Source of the DNA: Streptococcus bovimastitidis
Lineage (GTDB): Bacteria; Bacillota; Bacilli; Lactobacillales; Streptococcaceae
Length of the DNA: 64,000 nt
Reading direction: 5' to 3'
NCBI RefSeq assembly: GCF_001885095.1
Contig: NZ_LZDD01000004.1
Span: 1-64,000, forward strand
Of the stretch, positions 50,030 to 59,036 are shown piece after piece (the stretch's first letter is position 1; each line of letters begins with the position of its first letter). The notes under the pieces are model-generated. The model made no database searches, had not been told where the DNA came from, and saw only the letters and a list, made by a program, of their open reading frames with translations. The position numbers and the translations under genes are program-made.

Positions 50030-51514
50030 TTACCACCTCTCCTCGTAAGTCAATTTAACAATAGGTTTTTTTGTATTCCATGATGAAAAATGGACCTCAA
50101 AATCTGACGGACCAACTGGAATAACTGGGAAGCTATCAAACCCGTCTGCAACGATATTTAGATTTTTAACGTTATCAACAGTTACAATGTCACGCTCACT
50201 ATCAATAACAACTTCGCTTCCTTGGGCAAAAGCATTTGGAATATCAAAGTCATAAGTAACCTTATCTTTGCGGTACATAAATTCATTGAGCAAGGCATAA
50301 GACATAAACGGACGTTTATCAAACGCCCCAATACCAATATGAATTTTAGTACCAATACGCCCTTTTAATTCCGGGAAAGTCCTCTTATATTGCGAACCAA
50401 ACCAGTGAACTGATACTTGATCATCAGACCTCGTTAAATCAGACCAACCACGAGGTGCATTAAAAGGGTTATGATTGTTATATTCAGTAGCTTTAAATTT
50501 CCAGCGGAGCGGAGTGTTTTTATACCCGCCGTTACCGTCAGTTACCATGAAATTGTATTCAGTTTCAAGGCCCTTTTTACGTTTAATAGTTTCGACCCCA
50601 TATAAAAAATCTCCATTTGCGTCAGAAACGGAGATTTTTATAAAACCAAGTTGATTGATGTTTAAGCACCAAAAAATTTGACGCCACCATATATAATCAT
50701 TTAGTGAACCACCGTCAGGAATATCAAAAGTGATAGAACCTGCGTGATTGGTTCCGGTTGTTGCTGGGTAGCTTGATAAATATATGTGAGACCTATTCCA
50801 CAATTTTTTAACGGACAATGTCCCGTCAAGCGTCTGCATTGCGTCATTAAAACGGCCTGCGTTAGGTGTAGCAATTGCCAAAGCCTGGTTAATATTTTGC
50901 GGAGCGCTTTCCTTGAAATTGTAGGTAACAACGGAGTGTTGACGTGGTTCAGTATCTACTTCTTCCTCATCTCCCAATTGAAAAACGGATAGACGGTTAA
51001 CTAGACCAACATATCCGTTTTCTTCAGTATGGTTAAGCGTAATGATAGGAAAAGCCTCTTTATTACCGTTATTTTGAAGATGAAAGACTATCTTATCATC
51101 ATATTCAGTAAAGTCAGTGGCTTCTTTATATGTGGTTGAATGTTCCTGACCGTCTAATGCTAGGAACGAAAGTGTTAAATCAGCATTTCTAACTTCGCTT
51201 GAAGGATCAGATATGTCTACCAGAGTAACAACAAAGTATTTGTCGGGCCTATCCGAAAAGATAATTTCAAATTCTTCTCGGATAAAAATAGAGTTCAAAA
51301 TATCAATTGTGGCTAAAATATCTTCTTTAATAAAAATATCAACCTTAATCAACTTAGAACCATATTTTTTCTCGATTAATTGTGCTCCACGCTTACCATA
51401 CTGTTTAACCGTATTTGTAATATCTGCGGTTGCTGGCCTATGAATTTTCTTAATTTGGAAATAAGGGCTTAGGTCAATGCCGTCCGCAGTCATTTTTTTG
51501 AATACTTTAACCAT
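50030..51514 (-). CDS. Distal tail protein (Dit-like, phage tail family)
   Basis: The 494-residue protein begins with a Dit-type N-terminal domain (about 1-135; VDIFIKEDILATIDILNSIF, EIIFSDRPDKYF) and continues with a long C-terminal extension containing galectin- or carbohydrate-binding-like beta segments, as in longer evolved Dit proteins. It forms the hub between tail tube and Tal. Its ATG overlaps the stop of the tape measure gene. Confidence 0.85.
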   Translation of the reverse strand: MVKVFKKMTADGIDLSPYFQIKKIHRPATADITNTVKQYGKRGAQLIEKKYGSKLIKVDIFIKEDILATIDILNSIFIREEFEIIFSDRPDKYFVVTLVDISDPSSEVRNADLTLSFLALDGQEHSTTYKEATDFTEYDDKIVFHLQNNGNKEAFPIITLNHTEENGYVGLVNRLSVFQLGDEEEVDTEPRQHSVVTYNFKESAPQNINQALAIATPNAGRFNDAMQTLDGTLSVKKLWNRSHIYLSSYPATTGTNHAGSITFDIPDGGSLNDYIWWRQIFWCLNINQLGFIKISVSDANGDFLYGVETIKRKKGLETEYNFMVTDGNGGYKNTPLRWKFKATEYNNHNPFNAPRGWSDLTRSDDQVSVHWFGSQYKRTFPELKGRIGTKIHIGIGAFDKRPFMSYALLNEFMYRKDKVTYDFDIPNAFAQGSEVVIDSERDIVTVDNVKNLNIVADGFDSFPVIPVGPSDFEVHFSSWNTKKPIVKLTYEERW

Positions 51515-53559
51515 TAAACCTCGCCTCTCAATCTTTTGTTTCGTTTATTAGAAAATTCAATTTTTTCTTGTGTTTTCTTCCAAGTTTTAGCAACAACAGA
51601 GTCACTATCAAGTAAGACGTCAATATCTTTATCTAGCAACTCGTCTAGTAATTCCACCATTTGAGATAGAAGCGATACAACAACACTATCTTCGCTAGAT
51701 GTTGCTTCATGAATTCCTTGACCAATTTGACCTAGCGTCTTCCTATTAAGTGGAAGAACAGCTTCCGGTCCTGCTTCTCCACCTACCATAGCACGATCGC
51801 CATTCATTCCAAATAGCGTCGGAGCGGTCATAATACCACCCTTGGCATACCAATCAACGCCAACAGAAGGCAGTGAACCTTTGCCCATAAAGCCCCAAGG
51901 CGCTTCTCCTCCACTTACTGAAAAATGAGGTAGAGAGATATGTGGTAGACTCCACTTGAAATTAAACATTGATTTCATCTTATTGATACCACTTTGAACA
52001 GCATTCTTAGCCTTATCAATCGCACCAGAAATAGTTGAAGCAACAGAGTTCCAGACACTTGATGCAGTCGATTTAATACTATTCCAGGTATTTGATAGAG
52101 TAGTTTTAATACCATTTACGACGTTTGATACAGTGTTTTTAATGTTGTTCCAGGTATCAATAGTAATTTTGGCAAGAGATAATAGTATATTCCAAACCGT
52201 TGTTTTAGTATTTTCCCAAGCTTTTCCAAGCCAAGACATGAAGTTAGACCACATCTCTCGTCCAGTTTTAGTTTGCGAGAAGAACCATATCAAGGCAGCA
52301 ATAATAGCAGCTATCCAACCAATGATAGGTATAGAAGTTATTGCAGTTGTGGCAGTTGCTGAAAATGCCATAAATGCAGTTCCAGCGGCAGTTAGCATGC
52401 CTGGTAAACTCATAAATAAAGTTGACAAGCTCCAGCCAGCAAATGCTAGTCCTATTCCAACAATAATAGATTTAAATGCATCAGCTTCTGGTCTAGACTG
52501 GTTTAACCATTCAAAAAAGTCTGCGCCGATATCCATTGCGGTTTGGAAAGCGTCAGCAATTGTTTTAATGGCACCACCAACATCTTCAATTGTTAATTTA
52601 GCCTCTTGTCCACCGCTTAGAGCAGTCCAGATATTAGAGATCATTTCACCAAATGCGCCTAACATATCTCCAAAACGTGCAAAGCCTTCTTTAAATGACT
52701 GAAGGGCTCCGTTTTCTTTAAGCTCTGTTTTTAATTTGCCAAGCCATTCTTGTGTTGCTTTAATCCAGCTAACCGCAGTTTGTAAACTAACCACTACTGG
52801 TTTTAATACAGCCCCGCCAATGCTAACTTTAAAATCTTCCCAAGCTTGCTTTAGATTGCCCATGACGTTTTCAAAGCCGTCAGACTCACGGGCAGCCTGC
52901 CCCATTGCACCAGAAACCTTATTGGCGTCTTCGTACATTTTAAGCAACACTTGTTGTTGTTGCTGGCCTTCTAGATCTTTATAGGCTTTGCCAAACATTC
53001 TAGTAGCAGCTTCATTACGTGTGGTTTCTGTTGATAAAATACCTAGATTGTCAGCAACTTCAAAATTACCTTTTAGGTAAGATTTTAGGGTGTCAGTTGT
53101 TTCTTCTAGTGATTTATCATAAAACGCCGCACTATCTGCTGCCGCAGTAGTGGCACGAGCCGTGAAATCTAAAGACTCTTTGGCCCCCATACCAGTCACC
53201 TTAGCAAATGAGGCTATCTGATTAAATGCTGGCTTAATACGATTAGGCAAGGCTCCGGCTTGTTTGGCAACCTGGTCTAATTTACTCCTAGCTTCTTTTT
53301 CAATAGATCCAAAAACTTGGACGAACTGGGACTCAATGGCCTTGGCATTTGCTGACGCCTGGACTACCGACCGCCCGAAGTCAAATAGAACCTTTCCGGC
53401 AAATAATGTGCCAAGAACGCCGGCTAACTTGCCAAATATAGCACCAATTTTACCAGAAGCGCCTTGTGCCTTGCCAGTTGTTTCATCAATAGCCTTGTTG
53501 GCTTCTTGGTTTTTGATCCCGATAGAACCAAATAGTTTAAATATTTCTATTGTCTCCAC
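51514..53559 (-). CDS. Phage tail tape measure protein
   Basis: The 681-residue protein sets tail length and is ejected on infection. It has an alanine-rich helical N-terminal half (about 1-330; KLAGVLGTLFAGKVLFD), a membrane-spanning hydrophobic part (about 365-425), a tail with tandem WNNIKNTV/WNSIKSTA repeats (about 455-520), and a C-terminal AMVGGEAGPEAVLPL module seen in many tape measures. It is short for a siphovirus, which suggests a tail of roughly 100 nm by the usual 0.15 nm per residue rule. It overlaps the end of the frameshifted chaperone frame by 23 bases. Confidence 0.9.
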   Translation of the reverse strand: METIEIFKLFGSIGIKNQEANKAIDETTGKAQGASGKIGAIFGKLAGVLGTLFAGKVLFDFGRSVVQASANAKAIESQFVQVFGSIEKEARSKLDQVAKQAGALPNRIKPAFNQIASFAKVTGMGAKESLDFTARATTAAADSAAFYDKSLEETTDTLKSYLKGNFEVADNLGILSTETTRNEAATRMFGKAYKDLEGQQQQQVLLKMYEDANKVSGAMGQAARESDGFENVMGNLKQAWEDFKVSIGGAVLKPVVVSLQTAVSWIKATQEWLGKLKTELKENGALQSFKEGFARFGDMLGAFGEMISNIWTALSGGQEAKLTIEDVGGAIKTIADAFQTAMDIGADFFEWLNQSRPEADAFKSIIVGIGLAFAGWSLSTLFMSLPGMLTAAGTAFMAFSATATTAITSIPIIGWIAAIIAALIWFFSQTKTGREMWSNFMSWLGKAWENTKTTVWNILLSLAKITIDTWNNIKNTVSNVVNGIKTTLSNTWNSIKSTASSVWNSVASTISGAIDKAKNAVQSGINKMKSMFNFKWSLPHISLPHFSVSGGEAPWGFMGKGSLPSVGVDWYAKGGIMTAPTLFGMNGDRAMVGGEAGPEAVLPLNRKTLGQIGQGIHEATSSEDSVVVSLLSQMVELLDELLDKDIDVLLDSDSVVAKTWKKTQEKIEFSNKRNKRLRGEV

Positions 53560-53884
53560 CCCCTATCTCTTTAATAGGCATACTTAATATACTTTCAGCT
53601 AGTTCAATTGCTTCTTTATCTTTATCTACGCTCTGCGTGATACTCTTACCTCTTGTTTTAGGCATGTACTTATCAATAAATTCTTTAAGATTAATTTCAA
53701 AGTCTTTAGCCAGCCATATTTCACGTAATTCCTCACGGGTTTTTGCGTCGATTAGATAAATTAAAAAGTCCACTGTCTCTTTCATGGTCATTGACCTCAA
53801 AAGTTCTAGTGGACTAGCGTATCTTCTAAAAAGTATGTCTTTAAGCTGGTGGACCTCTAATTTAAGAGTGAGGACATAGATTTG
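53537..53884 (-). CDS. Tail assembly chaperone T domain, expressed by -1 frameshift (gpGT)
   Basis: The frame is open from the slippery site to 53537. Its product after the slip would begin QIYVLTLKLEVHQLKD and continue through RRYASPLELLRSMTMKETVDFL. No good ribosome site precedes the internal TTG at 53800, whereas fusion to the upstream G protein needs only a -1 slip at TTTTTTC. The joined gpGT would be about 241 residues. It would bring tape measure and tail tube protein together during assembly, as in lambda and many Firmicute phages. Confidence 0.8.
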   Translation of the reverse strand, partial: QIYVLTLKLEVHQLKDILFRRYASPLELLRSMTMKETVDFLIYLIDAKTREELREIWLAKDFEINLKEFIDKYMPKTRGKSITQSVDKDKEAIELAESILSMPIKEIGGGDNRNI

Positions 53885-54261
53885 AAAAAATCTTTCAGTT
53901 CTTCTTTCTTGAAGAAGTCAGTGATTAATTTCATATATTCTGGCATAGATAGTTTTGAAACATCTTCGCCGGTTAAATCTGCTAAAAAGGCGTTAATATC
54001 GTCTTTAGCTTTACCAATGTTTTTGATAACCGTAAATGCAATTCCACCAATCATTTTAGCACCACGTTTTTCAATCATGGCTTCTTGCTCTGCTTGTTCA
54101 GCTTTTGTTAGCTTCTTAGTTTTACGGTCATTTAGACTAATTGCTTTTCCAGTCTCAAACTGTTTATCAATTAAATCCATGACATCATCTTGAACATCTA
54201 GTTTGCCAAGGATAGACAACATCACAAAGATATCGTCTCCTCTAAGTTCTCTCATTTCCAT
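53857..54261 (-). CDS. Tail assembly chaperone G (gpG-like)
   Basis: The 134-residue helical protein lies between the major tail protein and tape measure genes, the normal site of the G/GT chaperone pair. It is lysine and glutamate rich (TKKLTKAEQAEQEAM) and ends KDFFKSMSSLLN. At codons 125-126 (53890-53884) the slippery heptamer T TTT TTC lets part of the ribosomes move into the T frame. Its ATG shares bases with the stop of the preceding gene. Confidence 0.82.
   Translation of the reverse strand: MEMRELRGDDIFVMLSILGKLDVQDDVMDLIDKQFETGKAISLNDRKTKKLTKAEQAEQEAMIEKRGAKMIGGIAFTVIKNIGKAKDDINAFLADLTGEDVSKLSMPEYMKLITDFFKKEELKDFFKSMSSLLN
53884..53890 (-). promoter_or_regulatory. Programmed -1 frameshift site
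   Basis: The heptamer T TTT TTC, phased with GAT TTT TTC in the G frame, fits the X XXY YYZ rule. After a -1 slip there is no stop until 53537. Confidence 0.75.
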
Positions 54262-54875
54262 TAAACAGTACCAGCCTCTCCGTCAGGATAATAAATGCGA
54301 CAAGGAAGTGTTAGGTCTTCAACTTGTTCTTGATCAGCATGAGCCTCAAAAGTCATTGCAACAACCGCTTCTTCATTATCTTTGAACTCTGTTTCTAAAC
54401 CAGAAGTACATAAAGCATTATCAAGAATAATGATAATCTTTTGGTTAGTACCAGATAATGTGCCAACAATACCAAGGTTTTTGATATAGTCAGTTAATTC
54501 AACCTTACCTTTAGCAGTTACGACTTTATAGTTAGCAGGAGCTGTTTCCCCGTCTCCAGAAGTAACAACGCCGTTGATTGCTAAGCGAATGTTCTCGTAA
54601 GTCAATTCTTTAACATTGGTTTCTAGCTTAGCATACTGGCTTTCAAGAACCTTTTGCCCAACGGCGTTTGTAAATACACCGTCAATTTCAATTGTTCGGT
54701 AGTTTTGCTCGATAGTTAGCTTGTTACCGTCAGCAGTTGCTCCCAAACGTTCGCCCTGCCAAGTATTAGTTGCTTTGTCCCAAGTCAAATTCTTGTAAAC
54801 TGCCCCAGCATTGATAATATAACTTTTTGGCGTGTCTTTTGTGTAGCCAGTACCTTTTACTGGTGTAAGTTCCAT
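54261..54875 (-). CDS. Major tail tube protein
   Basis: The 204-residue beta-rich protein has the usual tail tube profile: N-terminal strand region, KLTIEQNYRTIEIDGVF, and a C-terminal stretch VAMTFEAHADQEQVEDLTLPCRI. Its position between the tail terminator/neck genes and the chaperone G supports the call. It carries no added Ig-like decoration domain. Confidence 0.82.
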   Translation of the reverse strand: MELTPVKGTGYTKDTPKSYIINAGAVYKNLTWDKATNTWQGERLGATADGNKLTIEQNYRTIEIDGVFTNAVGQKVLESQYAKLETNVKELTYENIRLAINGVVTSGDGETAPANYKVVTAKGKVELTDYIKNLGIVGTLSGTNQKIIIILDNALCTSGLETEFKDNEEAVVAMTFEAHADQEQVEDLTLPCRIYYPDGEAGTV

Positions 54876-54876
54876 A

Positions 54877-55254
54877 TTAATTTCTCCAATCTATTTTTAA
54901 ATAAAAACGCATGCTCCTACGTTGTAAGCTATCAGAGTCTGGCAAAGTATTGCCAGCACCTTCAAACCTTACTCGTAAAAAGCATGAGTCTAACATGACT
55001 GTATAGTGTTTTAAAGCTAACTTTATAGCGTCAACAGTCGTTTCGATTTCCTCATGATTAGTACCTTTATTGTTATAGATTTCAATATCTAAATATGACC
55101 CATCGGTCTCCCAAGATATGCTTTCAGTATCTAGGCTAAAAACAAGATATGGGTAAGTAACAGACGGACTGTTATTAGACATATAATAGCTTTCAGGCAC
55201 TACCGATTGAAGCTTTTCTAAAATAGCTTTTATTACTTCTTTCATATTACCCAC
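54877..55254 (-). CDS. Phage tail terminator/completion protein
   Basis: This 125-residue protein (KEVIKAILEKLQSVVPESYY, then YLVFSLDTESISWE and LRVRFEGAGNTLPDSD) sits directly before the tail tube gene, where siphoviruses encode the tail terminator that caps the tube. The family call is from position and the alpha/beta pattern. It overlaps the preceding gene by eight bases. Confidence 0.72.
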   Translation of the reverse strand: MGNMKEVIKAILEKLQSVVPESYYMSNNSPSVTYPYLVFSLDTESISWETDGSYLDIEIYNNKGTNHEEIETTVDAIKLALKHYTVMLDSCFLRVRFEGAGNTLPDSDSLQRRSMRFYLKIDWRN

Positions 55255-55651
55255 CTATCAACCGTAAACATTCAGCAATAATAGCCTGTATCTGTTTCTT
55301 ATTACGTCTAAAGGCCGGCCTTAGATATGGCTGAGGCTCCATTCCCCAAGTGAAGAACCATTCTCCGCTTGGATCCTGATAAACCCAGCCACCTTTGCGC
55401 CCGTTGCCTTTTTCAGCAAATTCCCCGGTACCAAACTCAACCCATATAGCATATTCACAATTGGTTCCAATATAAGCAACTAAATCTGCTTCATTTACCT
55501 TGTAACCAATACTATCTCTTAAACCGCCAGTATTTACGGGGGTAAGCAATACTGCTTGACCCTCGACTAACTGACAAATTTGGAGTAATGCTTTAATCGC
55601 TTGCTTTTCAATGACTTTCTTAGCCATTGCAGACTTATCCACAAATTCCAT
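55247..55651 (-). CDS. HK97 gp10-like neck/tail protein
   Basis: The 134-residue product shows the gp10-family pattern LLTPVNTGGLRDSIGYKV, then YAIWVEFGTGEFAEKGNG and PQPYLRPAFRRNKKQI. Such proteins take part in head-tail joining. The start overlaps the end of the previous gene closely. Confidence 0.85.
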   Translation of the reverse strand: MEFVDKSAMAKKVIEKQAIKALLQICQLVEGQAVLLTPVNTGGLRDSIGYKVNEADLVAYIGTNCEYAIWVEFGTGEFAEKGNGRKGGWVYQDPSGEWFFTWGMEPQPYLRPAFRRNKKQIQAIIAECLRLIGG

Positions 55652-55972
55652 TTAGACCACCTTCTTCAAGTAAATCTCTAAATGGTGGTTGATGTTTACT
55701 GGGTTATCAACAAAGGTAACCTCATAAACTTGGCCATTATAGGTAACATGATCAGCAATAGTTACTTGAGCATTTATATCCGGGCTAACAATAACATGGG
55801 TACTATTAGCCGTGATTGCTTTTTGATCAATGGTTTCATTTCCACCGAGCATATCAAGCCACCCTTTAAAGCTGCCATTAGGAATATATGAAGCGACATA
55901 TTGGCCAAGGTCGTTTTTAACGGTTGTCTTATCGTATTTTAAGATTTCAAAAATTTGATCCACTATGACCAC
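55652..55972 (-). CDS. Phage head-tail adaptor/stopper-like protein
   Basis: The 106-residue beta-rich protein (NGSFKGWLDMLGGNETIDQKA, VIVSPDINAQVTIADHV) lies between the connector and gp10-like genes, the place of the head closure protein. Assignment rests on position and size. It overlaps the upstream gene by ten bases. Confidence 0.68.
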   Translation of the reverse strand: MVIVDQIFEILKYDKTTVKNDLGQYVASYIPNGSFKGWLDMLGGNETIDQKAITANSTHVIVSPDINAQVTIADHVTYNGQVYEVTFVDNPVNINHHLEIYLKKVV

Positions 55973-56493
55973 CTCAACTTTTTATATTTCTTCAAAAATC
56001 CTAAAAGCGTCGCAGGATAGCCTTCTACGCTCTCGGAGCTAGTAACATCATAGTAAGTAACAGACCAACGACTAATGCTTTCAGATTTTACACCGATTTT
56101 ACCGGCCATTTTTAGGTCGTAAGAAATAAGCTTCTTAATCCCTTCTACAACGTCAGCAGGATAGCTCACTTTTGTTGCTATGGCGTTAGAATTGATTTCT
56201 GGTATAAATGTGCCACCAACTTCAATACCATTGCCAGAGACGCTCACAATTGAATATAGACCGTCATTATACTGACTGCCATTTATTTCTATTGTTTCTC
56301 CTGGTTTAAAAATGTCAATACGGCCAACGCTAGCCTTTATTATACTGCCAGATAAATCAAGATTACTAATTCTAAAGTTCATTACCTGAAAATTATTGTT
56401 AGTAATGTTCCTAACCATTGTTTCAAGGCCAATTAGTGCTTCCTCTGTAACATTTGGATCTATTTTTTTAGCTTCTTCAAGTGAAATAATCAT
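55963..56493 (-). CDS. Phage head-tail connector protein
   Basis: The 176-residue protein begins with a helical segment (SLEEAKKIDPNVTEEALIGLETMV) as in gp6/gp15-type connectors, then has an inserted beta domain (about 40-105, GETIEINGSQYNDGLYSIVSV) and a helical end (DVVEGIKKLISYDLKMAG). It probably docks under the portal. The beta insert makes it longer than the usual 100 residues. Confidence 0.75.
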   Translation of the reverse strand: MIISLEEAKKIDPNVTEEALIGLETMVRNITNNNFQVMNFRISNLDLSGSIIKASVGRIDIFKPGETIEINGSQYNDGLYSIVSVSGNGIEVGGTFIPEINSNAIATKVSYPADVVEGIKKLISYDLKMAGKIGVKSESISRWSVTYYDVTSSESVEGYPATLLGFLKKYKKLRWS

Positions 56494-56529
56494 TGTCTAC
56501 CTCCAAAAATAAAGGAGAGTAGCTTATGA

Positions 56530-56889
56530 CTACTCCCCTGCTTTAACTAATTCAATTAAGATTTCTTTTTTTGCCGTTTTAGCATAATCTTGACCACGTT
56601 CGTCAAGAATAGCTTTTAATTCTGCAATGTTTAAATCTTCTAGTGGTCGCTCTTGGTCGATTTCATCAACCGCAGGCGTTTTCGCTTCATCAGCAACACC
56701 TTTTTTAGGTACTTTAATAAGCTTACTGATAAGCGGACGGCCAATAGCATTGTTAAACGTCGTTAATTGATGAATGCGTTCCTCGGAAGGCACATGACCT
56801 TCACGAGGATAGATAGCATTTACTGGATATTCAACATTTTCATCTAAACCGTCGATAAACGGTTCAATAACTAAATATAGTTCTTTCAT
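56530..56889 (-). CDS. Phage head protein with C-terminal HeH/SAP-like helix module
   Basis: The N-terminal half (EPFIDGLDENVEYPVNAIYPREG) has no recognised function. The last 35 residues (LNIAELKAILDERGQDYAKTAKK) look like the HeH or SAP-like helix-extended loop-helix often appended to small head proteins after the capsid gene. It lies 14 bases after the capsid gene and 36 before the connector. Confidence 0.65.
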   Translation of the reverse strand: MKELYLVIEPFIDGLDENVEYPVNAIYPREGHVPSEERIHQLTTFNNAIGRPLISKLIKVPKKGVADEAKTPAVDEIDQERPLEDLNIAELKAILDERGQDYAKTAKKEILIELVKAGE

Positions 56890-56903
56890 TTTGGACTCCT
56901 ATA

Positions 56904-57875
56904 TTAAACGGTCGCAGTATCAACCAAGTGCTTGATTGCTACGATACCAATGTTCTTATCGTCGTAAACTTTCTCCCAGTTAGTAGCGTTTGCCAATTCA
57001 GCATTTGAAGGTGTAAGACCAGCAACGGATTTTGAAGTGAATTTAACACCGTATGGGTGGTAAACGAAAGCACGACGTGTGAAGATTTCATCAACGCCCG
57101 CGGCAGCCTTACGAGAAGTTTCAAATGTTGTTAAATCAGCAGGTTCTCCGGTATTGCGTCCGAATGCTCCAGAAGCAAGCAAGTAAGTAGTGTAAACATT
57201 GCCTTCTGGTGCATTGCTATCGTCAACAACTACACGGTAACCAAGGTAAGTTGGAATTTGTACAGTTGCGTCAGTTGGTTGGATATATTGGATAAGGTTA
57301 TCTTTTTGTAGCTTAGTATATACCGCAGAGTGCATTACAATCATTTGTAATTTGTCTGAAGCGTCTCCAAGCAATTGTTTTGCGTCTAAAACAGTTGCAG
57401 CAGTGATATTTTTAGTGCTTGCGTCTAGTAAGTGAGTAGTTGCAAGAGCACCACCAGAGCTAAATAGACCTTTAAGTACCGCAAGCAATACCTTTTGTTC
57501 TTGGCGAACCCAGTAATCGTTCATTTTAGCCAAGATTGATTTTACTGGATCAGAACCAGCAAATACTGCTGCTAATTCATTTGCAGACCAACCACGTCCA
57601 CGGTACATAACAACCGCAATATCTTGACCAGCAGTGATTTTGCCAGTACCAAGTTCAGCAGAGTCAGATAGAACCTCATCTTCTCCGTTCAAATCATTCC
57701 AGAAAGGCATGTGGACAAGTTTTCCACCGGCAGAAATCATAGCAGATACACGAGCGTCTGGCACTGCAACGCCAGAGCTAATAATTGCAGATTTTTGAGC
57801 AGTATATTGCTCCATATATTGGTTAAAAACTTCGGGTGTGATTACGTCTAATACTTTTGTAATATCGTTAGCCAT
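56904..57875 (-). CDS. Phage major capsid protein
   Basis: At 323 residues, directly after the scaffold gene, this is the major head subunit. It lacks the long cleaved delta domain of HK97 proteins, in keeping with use of a separate scaffold. Segments such as VLDVITPEVFNQYMEQYTAQ, GGKLVHMPFWNDLNG and RRAFVYHPYGVKFTSK fit the SPP1/coat-protein type of Firmicute phages. Confidence 0.88.
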   Translation of the reverse strand: MANDITKVLDVITPEVFNQYMEQYTAQKSAIISSGVAVPDARVSAMISAGGKLVHMPFWNDLNGEDEVLSDSAELGTGKITAGQDIAVVMYRGRGWSANELAAVFAGSDPVKSILAKMNDYWVRQEQKVLLAVLKGLFSSGGALATTHLLDASTKNITAATVLDAKQLLGDASDKLQMIVMHSAVYTKLQKDNLIQYIQPTDATVQIPTYLGYRVVVDDSNAPEGNVYTTYLLASGAFGRNTGEPADLTTFETSRKAAAGVDEIFTRRAFVYHPYGVKFTSKSVAGLTPSNAELANATNWEKVYDDKNIGIVAIKHLVDTATV

Positions 57876-57887
57876 TTAATTATTCTC

Positions 57888-58448
57888 CTATTTCTTAGTT
57901 AGTAAGTCAGTAAGGTTCACGTTTGGATCCTTAAGAGCGTCAACAATAGTTTTTTCATGGACGGCACCTTGTTTAGGTAAGTCTGCCCCGCCTAATGCTT
58001 GGTAACCGTCAGGGTTTTCGGTTTTTTCTGGCGCAGTTTCAAAGAATTTAGGATAGTTTGATTGTAAATCTTTGATTTTATTATCAAGGTCAACAATGTT
58101 ACCGTCTTTATCTGTTTCAACTTCGCCTAACTTATACATAAGATAGTCAACATCTAGCGCCTTAGCATTGCCAAGAGCGTCTTTAATAACTTGCTTCCTA
58201 GCAGTTTCTACCGCCTGGGCCTCTAGCTCAACGACCTTATCTTTATAAGTTTTTAATTCATTTTGCAATTCTTCATTATCTTTGTTATTTTTCTTCAAGG
58301 TGTCTAGCGTACTGTTAGCTTGTTCCAGTTTGCTTTCAGACTCATCAAGCTTGGTCTGGACGCCTTGAACTGTTTTGCCATGTTCAGCCATGATTTTGTC
58401 AATCACTTCTTCAGATAATTCAAGTCCTGCTAAAAATTCACGTTTCAT
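57888..58448 (-). CDS. Phage scaffold protein (gp20-like)
   Basis: The 186-residue protein is nearly all helical, with a long coiled coil (about residues 28-90; SKLEQANSTLDTLKKNNKDN). It opens with REFLAGLELSEEVIDKIMAEHG, which is typical of phage GP20 minor structural/scaffold proteins. It directly precedes the major capsid gene and would guide procapsid assembly. Confidence 0.85.
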   Translation of the reverse strand: MKREFLAGLELSEEVIDKIMAEHGKTVQGVQTKLDESESKLEQANSTLDTLKKNNKDNEELQNELKTYKDKVVELEAQAVETARKQVIKDALGNAKALDVDYLMYKLGEVETDKDGNIVDLDNKIKDLQSNYPKFFETAPEKTENPDGYQALGGADLPKQGAVHEKTIVDALKDPNVNLTDLLTKK

Positions 58449-58540
58449 ATATTGCCTCCTACGTCTAGTTAACGTGTGACGAGCACGAGATTTTTATATA
58501 TGGCGACAGTTTAACGCCGTGACGGGCGATTTTGTGCATT

Positions 58541-58570
58541 AAAAAAACCGCCTCGAATTCGACACGGTTT
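58541..58570 (-). terminator. Terminator-like hairpin inside the late operon
   Basis: AAACCG, an inner TCGAATTCGA palindrome and CGGTTT form a stem followed by seven Ts on the minus strand. It separates the accessory genes from the scaffold and capsid genes. No promoter is obvious in the 58450-58650 gap. Confidence 0.65.
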
Positions 58571-58656
58571 AAAGCAGTCTATTCCTGCCAGTCAAGATAT
58601 GGGATCACGCTCCTTTCAGTTTTCGGACGGTTTCAAGGTGTAATCTCCTTTCTATA

Positions 58657-58929
58657 TTATTTCCAAAATTGCCAAAATGGCCTTTTATTGGTTAAATCAT
58701 TCAAAACATAATCTTGCAACTCTGCTAGAGCTTCAGAAAGTGCATAGGTTAGTTCTTGCTGGTCAACGATAGCCTTTTTAATGCTGGAAAACTCTTTATT
58801 TGTCGCCAGGCAATTCCTAGACTCAACTATTTCAATATCAAGAATTTCTTGGTTGATAATTTTAAGACTTCGATTGATTTCAGCTATTGATTTTTCAATA
58901 TCTTTTTTCTTTTTTTGTCGTTTATTCAC
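58657..58929 (-). CDS. Coiled-coil phage protein of unknown function (90 residues)
   Basis: The GTG start overlaps the stop of the 32-codon ORF before it. The product is helical, with a lysine-rich start (NKRQKKKKDIEKSIAEI) and an aromatic tail (RPFWQFWK). I do not recognise it. It lies in the accessory block between the MuF gene and the scaffold, so it could be part of the toxin-immunity set or a head accessory factor. Confidence 0.55.
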   Translation of the reverse strand: MNKRQKKKKDIEKSIAEINRSLKIINQEILDIEIVESRNCLATNKEFSSIKKAIVDQQELTYALSEALAELQDYVLNDLTNKRPFWQFWK

Positions 58930-59024
58930 ATTTTAATTCCCCCTTTTATTTTTTGGAAAACTTTAAATTTTAGGTACTTAAAAAGGCACACAATAAGTGT
59001 ACCTATTGATTTTATTAGTTTCAA
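58926..59024 (-). CDS. Small basic hydrophobic peptide ORF (32 residues)
   Basis: A TTG start is preceded by AGGAGG, which itself overlaps the stop codon of the 63-residue gene. The product (KLIKSIGTLIVCLFKYLKF and a basic tail) is a short hydrophobic, cationic peptide. Its stop overlaps the GTG of the next gene (ATGTGA), so it is placed for translational coupling. It is short, so the call is tentative. Confidence 0.5.
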   Translation of the reverse strand: MKLIKSIGTLIVCLFKYLKFKVFQKIKGGIKM

Positions 59025-59036
59025 AATAATTTCCTC

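Noticed and set aside
53844..53865. CTTAAAT just before the G stop codon as the frameshift site.
   Set aside because: It does not fit the X XXY YYZ rule, whereas T TTT TTC a little upstream does and gives the same open frame.
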